Position numbers and translations under genes: made by a program. Source: Clostridia bacterium (GTDB taxonomy: Bacteria; Bacillota; Clostridia; Oscillospirales; Acutalibacteraceae). From it: a stretch of DNA of 36,471 nt. Location: assembly GCA_017942105.1 (NCBI GenBank), contig JAGAVE010000036.1, positions 1-36,471 on the forward strand, given 5' to 3'. This document shows, one piece after another, positions 25,129 through 33,012 of the stretch (position 1 is the stretch's first letter; each line of letters opens with the position of its first letter). The notes under the pieces were generated by a model that saw only the letters and a list, made by a program, of their open reading frames with translations, was not told the origin of the DNA and searched no databases.

Positions 25129-26113
25129 TATCTGTATTTAAAAATTCATAAAGTCCATTTTCTTTAAGGCTGAGAGAACAGCCGATGACTGCTTTTGCAT
25201 ATGCTGTTTCGTTCGTCAGTCCGTCAACAGTAATGGCACCGTTTTTGAGTGCAGTTGCCGTTGTTTCGTAAGAAAAAGAGGATTTACTGCAAGGTGTAAG
25301 TATAAGGCTTACACCTTCTTTTTTGCACTTTTTTGCAAACTCTGCGAATGAATTGTTATCACCGTCAACACAAACGGTTTGCGAATGATATGTGGTGTGA
25401 ACAACGGCAGAAACATTCTCAGTGTTAATGCTGTTATAATCTAATCCTACATACGGATTAATAATTAAAACATTTTTATCAAGTTTCTGTATTTCATTCA
25501 GAAGATTGTTGTGCGTTTCAAATGCAATGCTTTCTTTGCAGGCTTCTTCAATGTTTTCAACAGCAATCATATCTTTACTGAAAAAGTCATTGCTGTAATT
25601 TCCGCATTGAAGCAGGTGAGCGCCGTAATGAAGATAGGTCTTTCCGTCAGAGTTTTCATAAACGGCATAAACATTTGGCTTTAACCCGTTCATAATAAGC
25701 TCAACAGCAGTTCTGAAGTTGATATTTGCATTAGTGCCTTTTGTATCAATCGGCGAATGGCTCGAAACAAGGCAGACGGGCAGATTCTTTTCGCTCATAA
25801 CAAGGGACAGCAGAGATGCCGTATAAGCGAGAGTGTCCGTCCCGTGAAGAATGATGATACCGTTATATTTTTCGCTTTCGGTCGCCCTTAATTCATCAAG
25901 AAGAATGTCCCAACGGTCAATTGTCATATTTTCGCTGAGGATATCAAGAGGCATCCTTGTTTCAAATTGAACGGAATTGAAAGGGGAGTCACTTTGCCTG
26001 AAATTATTGATTATTTTAAGCTCTGCGCTTTTTGCGTCTGATTCGCGTCTGCCGTCAGAGTTTTCTGATGAACATATCGTTCCACCCGTAAGAATTAAAA
26101 GTATTTTTTTCAT
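25106..26113 (-). CDS. Asparaginase-family protein (type I-like), possibly altered active site
   Basis: A 335-residue cytoplasmic protein of the L-asparaginase/glutaminase family. The first catalytic Thr is in LTGGTI (Thr12), and Thr92-Asp93 sit in HGTDTLAY. In the usual enzymes a Lys completes a Thr-Asp-Lys triad. Aligning by eye, that position here falls at about Gln169 (HLLQCGNYS) and no Lys is close, so activity may be weak or changed. AAAGGATA precedes the ATG. The gene is divergent from the T-box operon and overlaps the esterase gene tail-to-tail by 23 bp. Relatives include the archaeal GatD amidase subunit of GatDE. Deamidation of asparagine or another amide is the default guess. Confidence 0.78.
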   Translation of the reverse strand: MKKILLILTGGTICSSENSDGRRESDAKSAELKIINNFRQSDSPFNSVQFETRMPLDILSENMTIDRWDILLDELRATESEKYNGIIILHGTDTLAYTASLLSLVMSEKNLPVCLVSSHSPIDTKGTNANINFRTAVELIMNGLKPNVYAVYENSDGKTYLHYGAHLLQCGNYSNDFFSKDMIAVENIEEACKESIAFETHNNLLNEIQKLDKNVLIINPYVGLDYNSINTENVSAVVHTTYHSQTVCVDGDNNSFAEFAKKCKKEGVSLILTPCSKSSFSYETTATALKNGAITVDGLTNETAYAKAVIGCSLSLKENGLYEFLNTDINSESVY

Positions 26114-26145
26114 AGCCGTATCCTTTAAAAATTAGTTCTGTTATA

Positions 26146-26173
26146 ATTATACCACCTGTGACGATAAAATCAA
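26146..26173 (-). promoter_or_regulatory. Promoter of asparaginase-family gene
   Basis: On the minus strand, TTGATT (26168-26173) and TATAAT (26146-26151) with a 16-bp spacer, divergent from the T-box promoter about 80 bp away. Confidence 0.65.
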
Positions 26174-26253
26174 TTGCTTTGATGTTAATGTCAAAATTTG
26201 AATATTTCACCAAATAAGGCATATACTTTTTATTGAAACTTCTGAAAAATTTA

Positions 26254-26281
26254 TTGACATTTGATTTTATTGTGATATAAT
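26254..26281 (+). promoter_or_regulatory. Promoter of the T-box transamidation operon
   Basis: A consensus TTGACA (26254-26259) and TATAAT (26276-26281) with a 16-bp spacer; transcription should start near 26288. Confidence 0.85.
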
Positions 26282-26287
26282 TTCTGT

Positions 26288-26535
26288 GTTAAAAGGTGAA
26301 AATTCTTTTGACCTGCGAAGACCCGTCTTAAACGGAAAGTCTGAAAGAGAGAGCGCGTCATTGGCTGAAAGCGCGCTTAAGATGAGTAGTAAGCACGGCA
26401 ACACTTCGTCTGAGAAACAGTTTAATATAAAAGAGCGGATACTCTACCAAAGTATCAATACGGGTGGCACCGCGGGTTATTTCATTTACTCGTCCCGGGA
26501 ATTATATTCTTATAATTCCCGGGGCTTTTTATTTT
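26288..26535 (+). promoter_or_regulatory. T-box riboswitch (tRNA-sensing leader) for aspS-gatC/gatA/gatB
   Basis: The leader contains the hallmark T-box sequence GGGTGGCACCGCGG (26462-26475). Before it lies stem III (26438-26443 with 26451-26456), and after it a strong terminator. A stem I-like domain has base pairing GCGAAG/CTTCGT, the AGAGAG element and a distal hairpin of complementary GCGCG/CGCGC arms. Uncharged cognate tRNA would pair with the T-box and allow read-through. On the 3' side of stem I the unpaired CAACA (26399-26403) is the best specifier candidate: it reads AAC (Asn), overlapping CAA (Gln). A GAT (Asp) also lies upstream at 26381, so the codon is tentative. The open frame crossing this leader is not a gene. 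Confidence 0.93.
26494..26535 (+). terminator. Regulated terminator of the T-box leader
   Basis: A perfect 13-bp stem (26494-26506 with 26511-26523) is followed by CTTTTTATTTT. It forms when the antiterminator with the T-box is not stabilised by uncharged tRNA. Confidence 0.92.
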
Positions 26536-26563
26536 ACAAAAATCTATCAGGAGGTAGATAACA

Positions 26564-28666
26564 ATGTATAGAACTCATCTCTGCAACGAAATAAGAGAGA
26601 AACACATCGGCGAGGTTGTCGAACTCGCAGGTTGGGTTGATGTTGTCCGTGACCACGGCGGCGTTCTCTTTGTTGACTTGCGCGACTACACAGGAATTAC
26701 ACAGGTTGTTGTTCACGACGAAAATCTTCTTAAGGGCGTCAGCAAGGAAACCGTTATTTCCGTTAAGGGTACGGTTACCAAGCGTGATGAAAGCACTGTT
26801 AACCCGAAGATTGATACAGGTCTTGTTGAACTCGTTGCCGACACTCTTCAGGTTCTCGGCGTATGCAGCCGTGACCTTCCCTTTGAAATCGGCTCAAACG
26901 ATACTAATGAAAACATCCGTCTTAAGCACAGATTCCTCGACCTGAGAAATCCTGCGCTTCATAAGAATATCGTTCTTCGTTCAAATGTTATCCGCCATAT
27001 GAGAAAGCTTATGGAGGAAAAGGGCTTCCTTGAAATGCAGACGCCTATTCTTACAGCTTCATCTCCCGAGGGCGCAAGAGACTTCCTTGTTCCGAGCCGT
27101 AAGCATCCGGGCAAGTTCTATGCTCTTCCTCAGGCTCCTCAGCAATTCAAGCAGCTCCTTATGGTTTCAGGCTTTGACCGTTATTTCCAGATTGCTCCCT
27201 GCTTCCGTGATGAGGACGCCCGTGCTGACCGTTCACCGGGTGAATTCTATCAGCTCGACTTTGAAATGGCTTTCTCAACTCAGGAAGAGGTTCTCAAGGT
27301 CTGTGAGGATGTTGTAAGCGATGTTTTCCGCACATTCTCAGATAAGAAAATTACAGATACACCGTTCAGATGCATTCCTTACAGAGAGGCAATGGCAAAG
27401 TACGGTTCAGATAAACCCGACCTTCGCAACCCGCTTATTATCTGCGATCTTACGGATATGTTCAAGAGAGTTAAGTTCAAGCCTTTTATGAACAAGCAGG
27501 TAAGAGGTATCGTTGCTCCTTGTAAGAATGAAAGATGGTTCTTCGACAAATCTCTTGCATTCGCTCAGAAGCAGGCAAAGATGGCAGGTCTTGCTCATAT
27601 CACTCTTCTTGATGCTGAAAACTACGGCTTCAAGGATGATCCTATCAGCAAGGTTATGACAAAGGAAGAGATGAAAGAAATCGTCGAGCTTACGGGCGTT
27701 AAGGAAGGAGAGACAATCTTCTTCATCTGCGATAATTCTTCAGATATTGCAGATAAGAACGCAGGCGTTGTACGCACATGGCTCGGTAATGAGCTCGAGC
27801 TTATCAAGAATGATCGCTTTGAGTTCTGCTTCGTTGTTGACTTTCCGATGTATGAGCGCGACGAAACAACAGATAAGATTATCTTCACTCATAACCCGTT
27901 CTCAATGCCTCAGGGTGGTCTCGAAGCTCTCGAAACAATGGAGCCGACTGAAATCCTTGCATATCAGTACGACCTCGTATGTAACGGCATTGAGCTTGCA
28001 TCAGGTGCTGTGCGTAACCATAGCCCTGAGATTATGAGAAAGGCTTTTGAAATCGCAGGTTATCCGGAGGAAGAGCTTGAAAAACGCTTCAGCGCTCTTT
28101 ACAACGCATTCCAGTTCGGTGCACCTCCGCACGCAGGTATGGCCCCCGGTGTTGACCGTATCATTATGCTTCTTGCAGATACTGAAACCATCCGTGATGT
28201 TATCGCATTCCCGCTTGACGGTCAGGCTCAGGATCAGATGCTTGGCGCACCCAGTGAAGTTACAGAGCTTCAGCTTTACGAAGCTAATGTCAGCATCCGC
28301 GGCAGAGGCGGCTCAGAGACGCTCGGTTCAGATTTTTCTGACGGTTCAGCTCCTGTAGCAAAGTCTGCAAAGGCAGAAGCTAAGGCTGTTAAGGATAAGC
28401 TTGCAAGTCTTGAGTCTGTAAATGAGCTCAGCTTCAGCGATGATGAAAAGAAAAAGATGAACAGGATTTTTGAGATGATGTCCAAAAATGAGGTCAATCT
28501 CGGAAATACTGATACAGAAGATGTTGAACCTATGGTATATGTTATGCCGATGACCAACATTATCCGTGAAGATAAGAGAAATCAGCCGTTCGAACGCAAA
28601 GATCTTCTTGCAGGTGCTCCGCAGAGCACTGAGGATAGCTGGCAGGTTCCCAGACTTGTAAAGTGA
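26564..28666 (+). CDS. aspS: Aspartyl-tRNA synthetase fused to GatC
   Basis: A 700-residue protein in one open frame. Residues 1-585 are a complete bacterial-type AspRS: anticodon-binding OB domain, class II motif 2 (FRDEDARADRSPGEFYQLD), the bacterial GAD-type insertion (about 290-400) and motif 3 (GMAPGVDRIIML). A linker rich in Ser, Ala and Lys (about 586-604) leads to residues 605-700, which read as GatC: SFSDDEKKKM, then TEDVEPMVYVMPMTNIIRED and a final DLLAGAP...VPRLV. GatC is the small subunit holding GatA and GatB together. His31 (RDHGG) matches the residue linked to non-discriminating AspRS, which also charges tRNA-Asn. The enzyme should make Asp-tRNA-Asn and present it to the amidotransferase. 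AGGAGG precedes the ATG. Confidence 0.93.
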   Translation: MYRTHLCNEIREKHIGEVVELAGWVDVVRDHGGVLFVDLRDYTGITQVVVHDENLLKGVSKETVISVKGTVTKRDESTVNPKIDTGLVELVADTLQVLGVCSRDLPFEIGSNDTNENIRLKHRFLDLRNPALHKNIVLRSNVIRHMRKLMEEKGFLEMQTPILTASSPEGARDFLVPSRKHPGKFYALPQAPQQFKQLLMVSGFDRYFQIAPCFRDEDARADRSPGEFYQLDFEMAFSTQEEVLKVCEDVVSDVFRTFSDKKITDTPFRCIPYREAMAKYGSDKPDLRNPLIICDLTDMFKRVKFKPFMNKQVRGIVAPCKNERWFFDKSLAFAQKQAKMAGLAHITLLDAENYGFKDDPISKVMTKEEMKEIVELTGVKEGETIFFICDNSSDIADKNAGVVRTWLGNELELIKNDRFEFCFVVDFPMYERDETTDKIIFTHNPFSMPQGGLEALETMEPTEILAYQYDLVCNGIELASGAVRNHSPEIMRKAFEIAGYPEEELEKRFSALYNAFQFGAPPHAGMAPGVDRIIMLLADTETIRDVIAFPLDGQAQDQMLGAPSEVTELQLYEANVSIRGRGGSETLGSDFSDGSAPVAKSAKAEAKAVKDKLASLESVNELSFSDDEKKKMNRIFEMMSKNEVNLGNTDTEDVEPMVYVMPMTNIIREDKRNQPFERKDLLAGAPQSTEDSWQVPRLVK

Positions 28667-28676
28667 GGTGTTAAAA

Positions 28677-29864
28677 GTGGGATACTATATTAACGAAATC
28701 AAATCAACAGGAAATATCGCTGTTGACGATACAATCCTTATTAAAGGAACTCCTGCAACTGCAGGCTCTAAGATGCTTGAAAATTTCAACCCGCTTTTCA
28801 GCGCCGATGTGGTTGAAAGACTTGAAAAGTCCGGATATGAGATTTCAGGTAAAACAAATGTTGGTGAATTCGGCCTTGACCTTATGGGTGAAACCTCGTA
28901 TTTCGGTGCAACCGAGGTTGACGGTAAGCTCGCAGGTGCGGCTGCAACACTCGTTAAAAACGGCGATATAAAGGCAGCGCTTAATGTTGACCTTAACGGC
29001 GCACCCAGACGCGCGGCTGCTGTAGCCGGTGTTGATTTTATCAAGCCGACATACGGTACAGTTTCCCGTTACGGTGTGATCGCTGCTGCTTGCTCAGGTG
29101 AGCAGATCGGCGTAACAGCAAAAGATGCTGAATCTGTAAAGGAAATCCTTTCAGTTATTGCAGGTCACGATTCAAAGGATGGCACAAGTCTTCCTGCAGA
29201 GAAGTATGACTATGAAGATGTTGCTGTTTCAAGAATGAAGGTCGCTATTGTTAAGGAGCTTTATGACCTTGCATCCGATGAGGTAAAAGCGAATATTGAT
29301 AAGTATTCAGAGTCTCTTAAAGCTCTCGGCGTAACGGTCGAATCAGTTTCTCTTGATTGCGTAAAAGAGGCTCAGACAGCTTGGCAGATTCTTATGTCGG
29401 CGGAGACTACTAACAACCTTTCCCGTTTTGACGGTGTAAAGTACGGTTACCGTACTGCAGACTACAAGAATATCGATGAGCTTTATGTTAAGAGCCGTAC
29501 AGAAGCTTTTTGCTTCCTTACAAAGGCTACAATTATCTACGGTTCAGATGTTCTTGCGAAAGGTAAGTATGAATCCTGCTATGACAAGTCGCTTCGCATC
29601 CGCCGTGTTGTTGCAACAAAGGTTAAGGAGATTTTTGCTTCTTACGATGCAATTCTTGCTCCTGCTTGTGCAAATGCTGAGTATAAAGCATACGATATTA
29701 TCGATTCATTCGAAAAGGTATTTGAGGAGAGCGTATTTACAGCCGTTCCTAGCATCACAGGCTCACCTGCGATGGTAACAAAGGGAGTTCAGCTTATCGC
29801 TGACACATATAAGGACAATGTTCTTCTGAGCATTGCAAAAAGCGTTGAAGGATTGGAGGCATAA
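28677..29864 (+). CDS. gatA: GatA-like subunit lacking catalytic serines (pseudo-amidase)
   Basis: A 395-residue GatA homologue, about 90 shorter than normal. The N-terminal ~60-70 residues of GatA are missing, so homology begins at TILIKGTPATAGSKML. Lys23 of the Ser-cisSer-Lys triad is kept. The GGSSGGS segment with the cis-Ser reads DGKLAGA (82-88), and the nucleophile motif SDTGGSIRQPA reads VDLNGAPRRAA with Ala109 in place of Ser. The rest (KPTYGTVSRYG, NLSRFDGVKYGYR) is well conserved, so it is not a decaying pseudogene. It should fold and bind GatB/GatC but not hydrolyse glutamine. The start is GTG 28677, 6 nt after GAGGTG; another GTG at 28668 overlaps that site. Confidence 0.9.
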   Translation: MGYYINEIKSTGNIAVDDTILIKGTPATAGSKMLENFNPLFSADVVERLEKSGYEISGKTNVGEFGLDLMGETSYFGATEVDGKLAGAAATLVKNGDIKAALNVDLNGAPRRAAAVAGVDFIKPTYGTVSRYGVIAAACSGEQIGVTAKDAESVKEILSVIAGHDSKDGTSLPAEKYDYEDVAVSRMKVAIVKELYDLASDEVKANIDKYSESLKALGVTVESVSLDCVKEAQTAWQILMSAETTNNLSRFDGVKYGYRTADYKNIDELYVKSRTEAFCFLTKATIIYGSDVLAKGKYESCYDKSLRIRRVVATKVKEIFASYDAILAPACANAEYKAYDIIDSFEKVFEESVFTAVPSITGSPAMVTKGVQLIADTYKDNVLLSIAKSVEGLEA

Positions 29865-29867
29865 ACG

Positions 29868-31277
29868 ATGAAATACGAACTTGTTATAGGTCTTGAAACT
29901 CACGTTGAGCTTTCAACAGATTCAAAGCTTTTCTGCTCCTGCGGTGGTCATTCAAGCCCGAAGGAGCCCAATGATTGTGTTTGTCCTGCTTGCTGCGGTA
30001 TGCCGGGTATGCTTCCTGTTACCAACAAGCACGCAATCGAGCTTGCAGTAAAAGCAGGTTTTATGCTTAACTGCAAGATTAATCAGTATACAACTTTTGA
30101 TAAAAAGAGCTATTATTATCCCGACCTTCCCGCATCTTATCAGACTACACAGTGGTTTAATCCCATCTGCGTTGACGGTAGTGTGGAGATCGGTGAAAGA
30201 ACGATCGGCATCAAGCAGATTCATCTTGAAGAGGACGCAGGTAAGCTCGTTCACGATGATGCAACAAACACATCTTTTGTTGACTACAACAGAACAAGCG
30301 TTCCTCTTATAGAAATCGTAAGCCGTCCTGATTTCCGTTCATCAGATGAAGTTATTGCTTATCTTAAAAAGCTTAAGTCAAGCCTTCAGTTTGCAGGTAT
30401 TTCCGAGTGTGAAGAGGGCGCAATGAGATGTGATGTTAACATTTCTGTCCGTCCCGAGGGTTCAGAAGAATTCGGCGTTCGTGCTGAAATTAAGAACATG
30501 AGCTCACTCTCTGAAATAAAGGATGCAATCGAATTTGAAAAGGTTCGTCATGTTGATGCTCTTGAGCGCCATACAGAAATCCTTCAGCAGGAAACACGCC
30601 GTTGGGATGATGTCAAGAGACGCACATTCCCGATGCGTAACAAGGAAACAGCGGCAGACTACCGCTATTTCCCGGATCCGAATCTTATGCCTATCGTGAT
30701 TGATGATGAGTGGCTTGAAGCAATCCGCGCAAGTATGCCTGCAACAGCAGAGGAGCAGAGTCTCCGTTATACCGAGATGGGTATTCCTGAGAAGGAAGCA
30801 ATGGTACTCGCATCAGACAGAAAGCTTTCCGATACATTCGACGCAGTTGTTGCCCTCGGTAGAGCTCCGAAGTCGGTTGCAAGCTGGATTCTTACAGAAT
30901 GTATGGGTAATATGAAGCGTCTTGAGCTTGATGAGCTTAAAATTGATTCTGCTAAGCTTTCAAGAATTATTGAGCTTGTTGATACAAACGAAATCACTCG
31001 TCCTGCAGGAAAGAAGGTTCTTTCAGCAGTGTTTGAAAGCGATGTTGATGTTGATAAGTACTGCGAAGAAAACGGACTCAATGTCAAGGTTGATGAAGGA
31101 TTTATCCTCACGACAGTTCAGCGCGTTGTTGCTGAGAACCCCGATGCTGTTGCTAACTACAAGAGCGGTAAAACAAAGGCTATGCAGGCTCTCTTCGGTC
31201 TTATTATGAGAGAGCTCAAGGGAACGGGCGATCCCGTTGTTATCCGTGATCTTCTCCAGAAAGAACTCGATAAATAA
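29868..31277 (+). CDS. gatB: Asp-tRNA(Asn)/Glu-tRNA(Gln) amidotransferase subunit B
   Basis: A 469-residue GatB of normal length. It phosphorylates the side chain of Asp on tRNA-Asn (or Glu on tRNA-Gln) and swaps the phosphate for ammonia. Visible family blocks are VIGLETHVEL at the start, the Cys-rich zinc segment (C-C...CPACCG, about 23-45), YYYPDLPASYQ, the magnesium/ATP block IHLEEDAGKLVHD, RCDVNISVRP and EIKNMSS. The C-terminal helical and YqeY-like tRNA-binding tail ends in RDLLQKELDK. No catalytic block looks damaged, in contrast to the GatA-like partner. It starts 4 nt after the gatA stop with GGAGG upstream and is followed by a terminator, closing the operon. Confidence 0.96.
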   Translation: MKYELVIGLETHVELSTDSKLFCSCGGHSSPKEPNDCVCPACCGMPGMLPVTNKHAIELAVKAGFMLNCKINQYTTFDKKSYYYPDLPASYQTTQWFNPICVDGSVEIGERTIGIKQIHLEEDAGKLVHDDATNTSFVDYNRTSVPLIEIVSRPDFRSSDEVIAYLKKLKSSLQFAGISECEEGAMRCDVNISVRPEGSEEFGVRAEIKNMSSLSEIKDAIEFEKVRHVDALERHTEILQQETRRWDDVKRRTFPMRNKETAADYRYFPDPNLMPIVIDDEWLEAIRASMPATAEEQSLRYTEMGIPEKEAMVLASDRKLSDTFDAVVALGRAPKSVASWILTECMGNMKRLELDELKIDSAKLSRIIELVDTNEITRPAGKKVLSAVFESDVDVDKYCEENGLNVKVDEGFILTTVQRVVAENPDAVANYKSGKTKAMQALFGLIMRELKGTGDPVVIRDLLQKELDK

Positions 31278-31281
31278 ATTT

Positions 31282-31313
31282 AAAGGAAGTCGTTTTCAGC
31301 GGCTTCCTTTTTT
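31282..31313 (+). terminator. Intrinsic terminator of the transamidation operon
   Basis: An 11-bp stem with one G-U pair (31282-31292 with 31300-31310) ends in a T-run. Confidence 0.88.
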
Positions 31314-31314
31314 G

Positions 31315-31342
31315 TTGACAAACAGAAGTTATATGTTAAAAT
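31315..31342 (+). promoter_or_regulatory. Promoter of sialidase-like operon
   Basis: TTGACA (31315-31320) and TAAAAT (31337-31342) with a 16-bp spacer. It begins 2 nt after the preceding terminator. Confidence 0.6.
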
Positions 31343-31377
31343 TTATACTATAGTCAGATTAATAAAGGAGAAGGAAA

Positions 31378-32460
31378 ATGGAAAAAATCGGCAGGGAAGT
31401 GCTTTTCCTTGAAGCAAAGGGCTGTGTCCCTCGTAATGGTGAAGGTTCATTTATTCGCCTTAATGACGGCAGGGTAATGTTTGGTTATACTGAATTTGTC
31501 GGCAATGATTGGAACGACGATGCAACTGCAAATATTTCGGTAATATACTCCTGTGATGAAGGTGAAAACTGGTCAAAACCTGAAATCCTTTTCAGAAAAC
31601 CCGAAGATTCGTGGAATATTATGAGCTTCTCGTTTCTCAGAATGGGAAACGGCGATATTGGTGCGTTTTATATCGTGAAAAATGCCGACCGTACAGATAA
31701 AATCGTGCTTACGCGTTCTTCGGACGAAGGTAAAACCTGGTCGGAACCGATCAATTGTCTTGATTGCCTCGAAAAAACAGATTATTATGTAATCAATAAT
31801 GATAGGGTAGTCAGATTGAAAAGCGGCAGAATAATTCTACCGACTGCAAGGCATACGGTGATTGATGCTCCTCGCGATTTTATGCCGGGTGTAACATGCT
31901 TCTTTTATTCTGATGATGACGGATATACATGGAATAAGTCTGATGATGAATTGATCTGTCCGTTTGCGTCCAATCCCGACGGATATGAAGAGCCGGGGAT
32001 TTATGAAAAAACCGACGGTACACTCTGGTGCTATATCAGAACAAGTCTTGGATTTCAGTTTGAATGTTTTTCAAAGGATGACGGCATAACCTGGACAACG
32101 CCCGAACCGAATCTTTTCTTCTCATCGGCGTGTTCCCCTATGCATATTAAAGATTGCGGTGAATTTACCGTCGCTGTGTTTAATCCCATTCCCGAGCATC
32201 TTCTCAGGGAGGATTATGAGCCGTGGGGCAGAACACCTTATGTGATTGCTGTCAGTACGGATATGGGAGACACCTTTAAAAAAGAGAATGTTTTCTATCT
32301 TGAAGATGACCGAAAGAATGGATATTGCTATCCTGCGGTAATCGAATGTGAAGACGGTTTTCTCGTTGCATACTATCATTCAAACGGTACGGATGTCTGC
32401 CTTAACAGTATGCGTATAACTAAAATAAAGTATGAAGAAATAAAAAAATATCTGTCATAA
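31378..32460 (+). CDS. Sialidase-fold (Asp-box propeller) protein, intracellular
   Basis: A 360-residue six-bladed propeller protein of the sialidase superfamily. Four clear Asp-boxes (S/T-x-D-x-G-x-T-W) lie at about 58-65, 114-121, 178-185 and 232-239, with a fifth weaker one (STDMGDTF) near 295. No signal peptide is present, so it would work in the cytoplasm, unusual for a true sialidase. Asp-box proteins of this kind in gut clostridia are commonly annotated exo-sialidase, but the catalytic Tyr/Glu pair and Arg triad cannot be confirmed by eye, so the substrate is open. AAAGGAGAAGG precedes the ATG. It is the first of three co-directional genes with a Nudix and a GH63-type gene. Confidence 0.75.
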   Translation: MEKIGREVLFLEAKGCVPRNGEGSFIRLNDGRVMFGYTEFVGNDWNDDATANISVIYSCDEGENWSKPEILFRKPEDSWNIMSFSFLRMGNGDIGAFYIVKNADRTDKIVLTRSSDEGKTWSEPINCLDCLEKTDYYVINNDRVVRLKSGRIILPTARHTVIDAPRDFMPGVTCFFYSDDDGYTWNKSDDELICPFASNPDGYEEPGIYEKTDGTLWCYIRTSLGFQFECFSKDDGITWTTPEPNLFFSSACSPMHIKDCGEFTVAVFNPIPEHLLREDYEPWGRTPYVIAVSTDMGDTFKKENVFYLEDDRKNGYCYPAVIECEDGFLVAYYHSNGTDVCLNSMRITKIKYEEIKKYLS

Positions 32461-32483
32461 AACAAATTAAGGAACTTGATTTT

Positions 32484-32981
32484 ATGAATGGATTCGAAAC
32501 TATAAACCAATATGCAGAAACATATTTCGACCCTCCCGAAAGAGTGCGTATCGCAGGCAGGGGAATCGTTGTAAGAGACGGAAAAATCCTGCTTTCTCAC
32601 GAACTGAATACGGGCGTATATATGTCACCGGGCGGCGGACTTGAAGAGGGTGAGAGCCTTGAAGAATGCTGTGCCCGTGAGCTGATGGAGGAAACGGGAT
32701 ATGAGGTTAAACCGTTGTTTCAATTTCTCAGAATTAATGAATTTTCATTTGAAACGGAATATGTCAGCAACTATTTTATCTGTGAAGTAACGGGTGAAGG
32801 TAAGCAAACCTTGACCAAAATCGAGATTGAACACGGCATCGTACCCGAATGGGTAAAGATTGAAGATGCCCTCGCGATTTTCGGTACATATAACGAAAAA
32901 GCTCCCGATGTACGCAGTCTTTATATCCGCGAGCTTACAACAATCAATAAGTATCTTGAAATTGAAAAACTGTTTGTATGA
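32484..32981 (+). CDS. Nudix hydrolase
   Basis: A 165-residue Nudix-fold pyrophosphohydrolase. The Nudix box G-x5-E-x7-REUxEExGU is complete: Gly51, Glu57, then Arg65-Glu66-Leu67-x-Glu69-Glu70-x-Gly72-Tyr73, which provides the magnesium site. These enzymes split nucleoside diphosphates linked to another group (nucleotide sugars, ADP-ribose, oxidised nucleotides); this sequence does not allow a choice. AAGGA precedes the ATG by about 11 nt. It lies 23 nt after the sialidase-like gene and 31 nt before the GH63-like gene, so co-transcription is likely. Confidence 0.9.
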   Translation: MNGFETINQYAETYFDPPERVRIAGRGIVVRDGKILLSHELNTGVYMSPGGGLEEGESLEECCARELMEETGYEVKPLFQFLRINEFSFETEYVSNYFICEVTGEGKQTLTKIEIEHGIVPEWVKIEDALAIFGTYNEKAPDVRSLYIRELTTINKYLEIEKLFV

Positions 32982-33012
32982 CAGAATTACCATGGTATAA
33001 GGAGTGTTTTAG

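Noticed and set aside
26286-26561. Open frame of 91 codons across the T-box leader
   Set aside because: The sequence is a clear T-box RNA with terminator; the translated product has no homology-like features.
28668-29864. gatA as a frameshifted pseudogene
   Set aside because: The frame is intact over 395 codons, non-catalytic motifs are conserved, and the start and spacing to gatB are normal; the serine losses are substitutions, not disruption.
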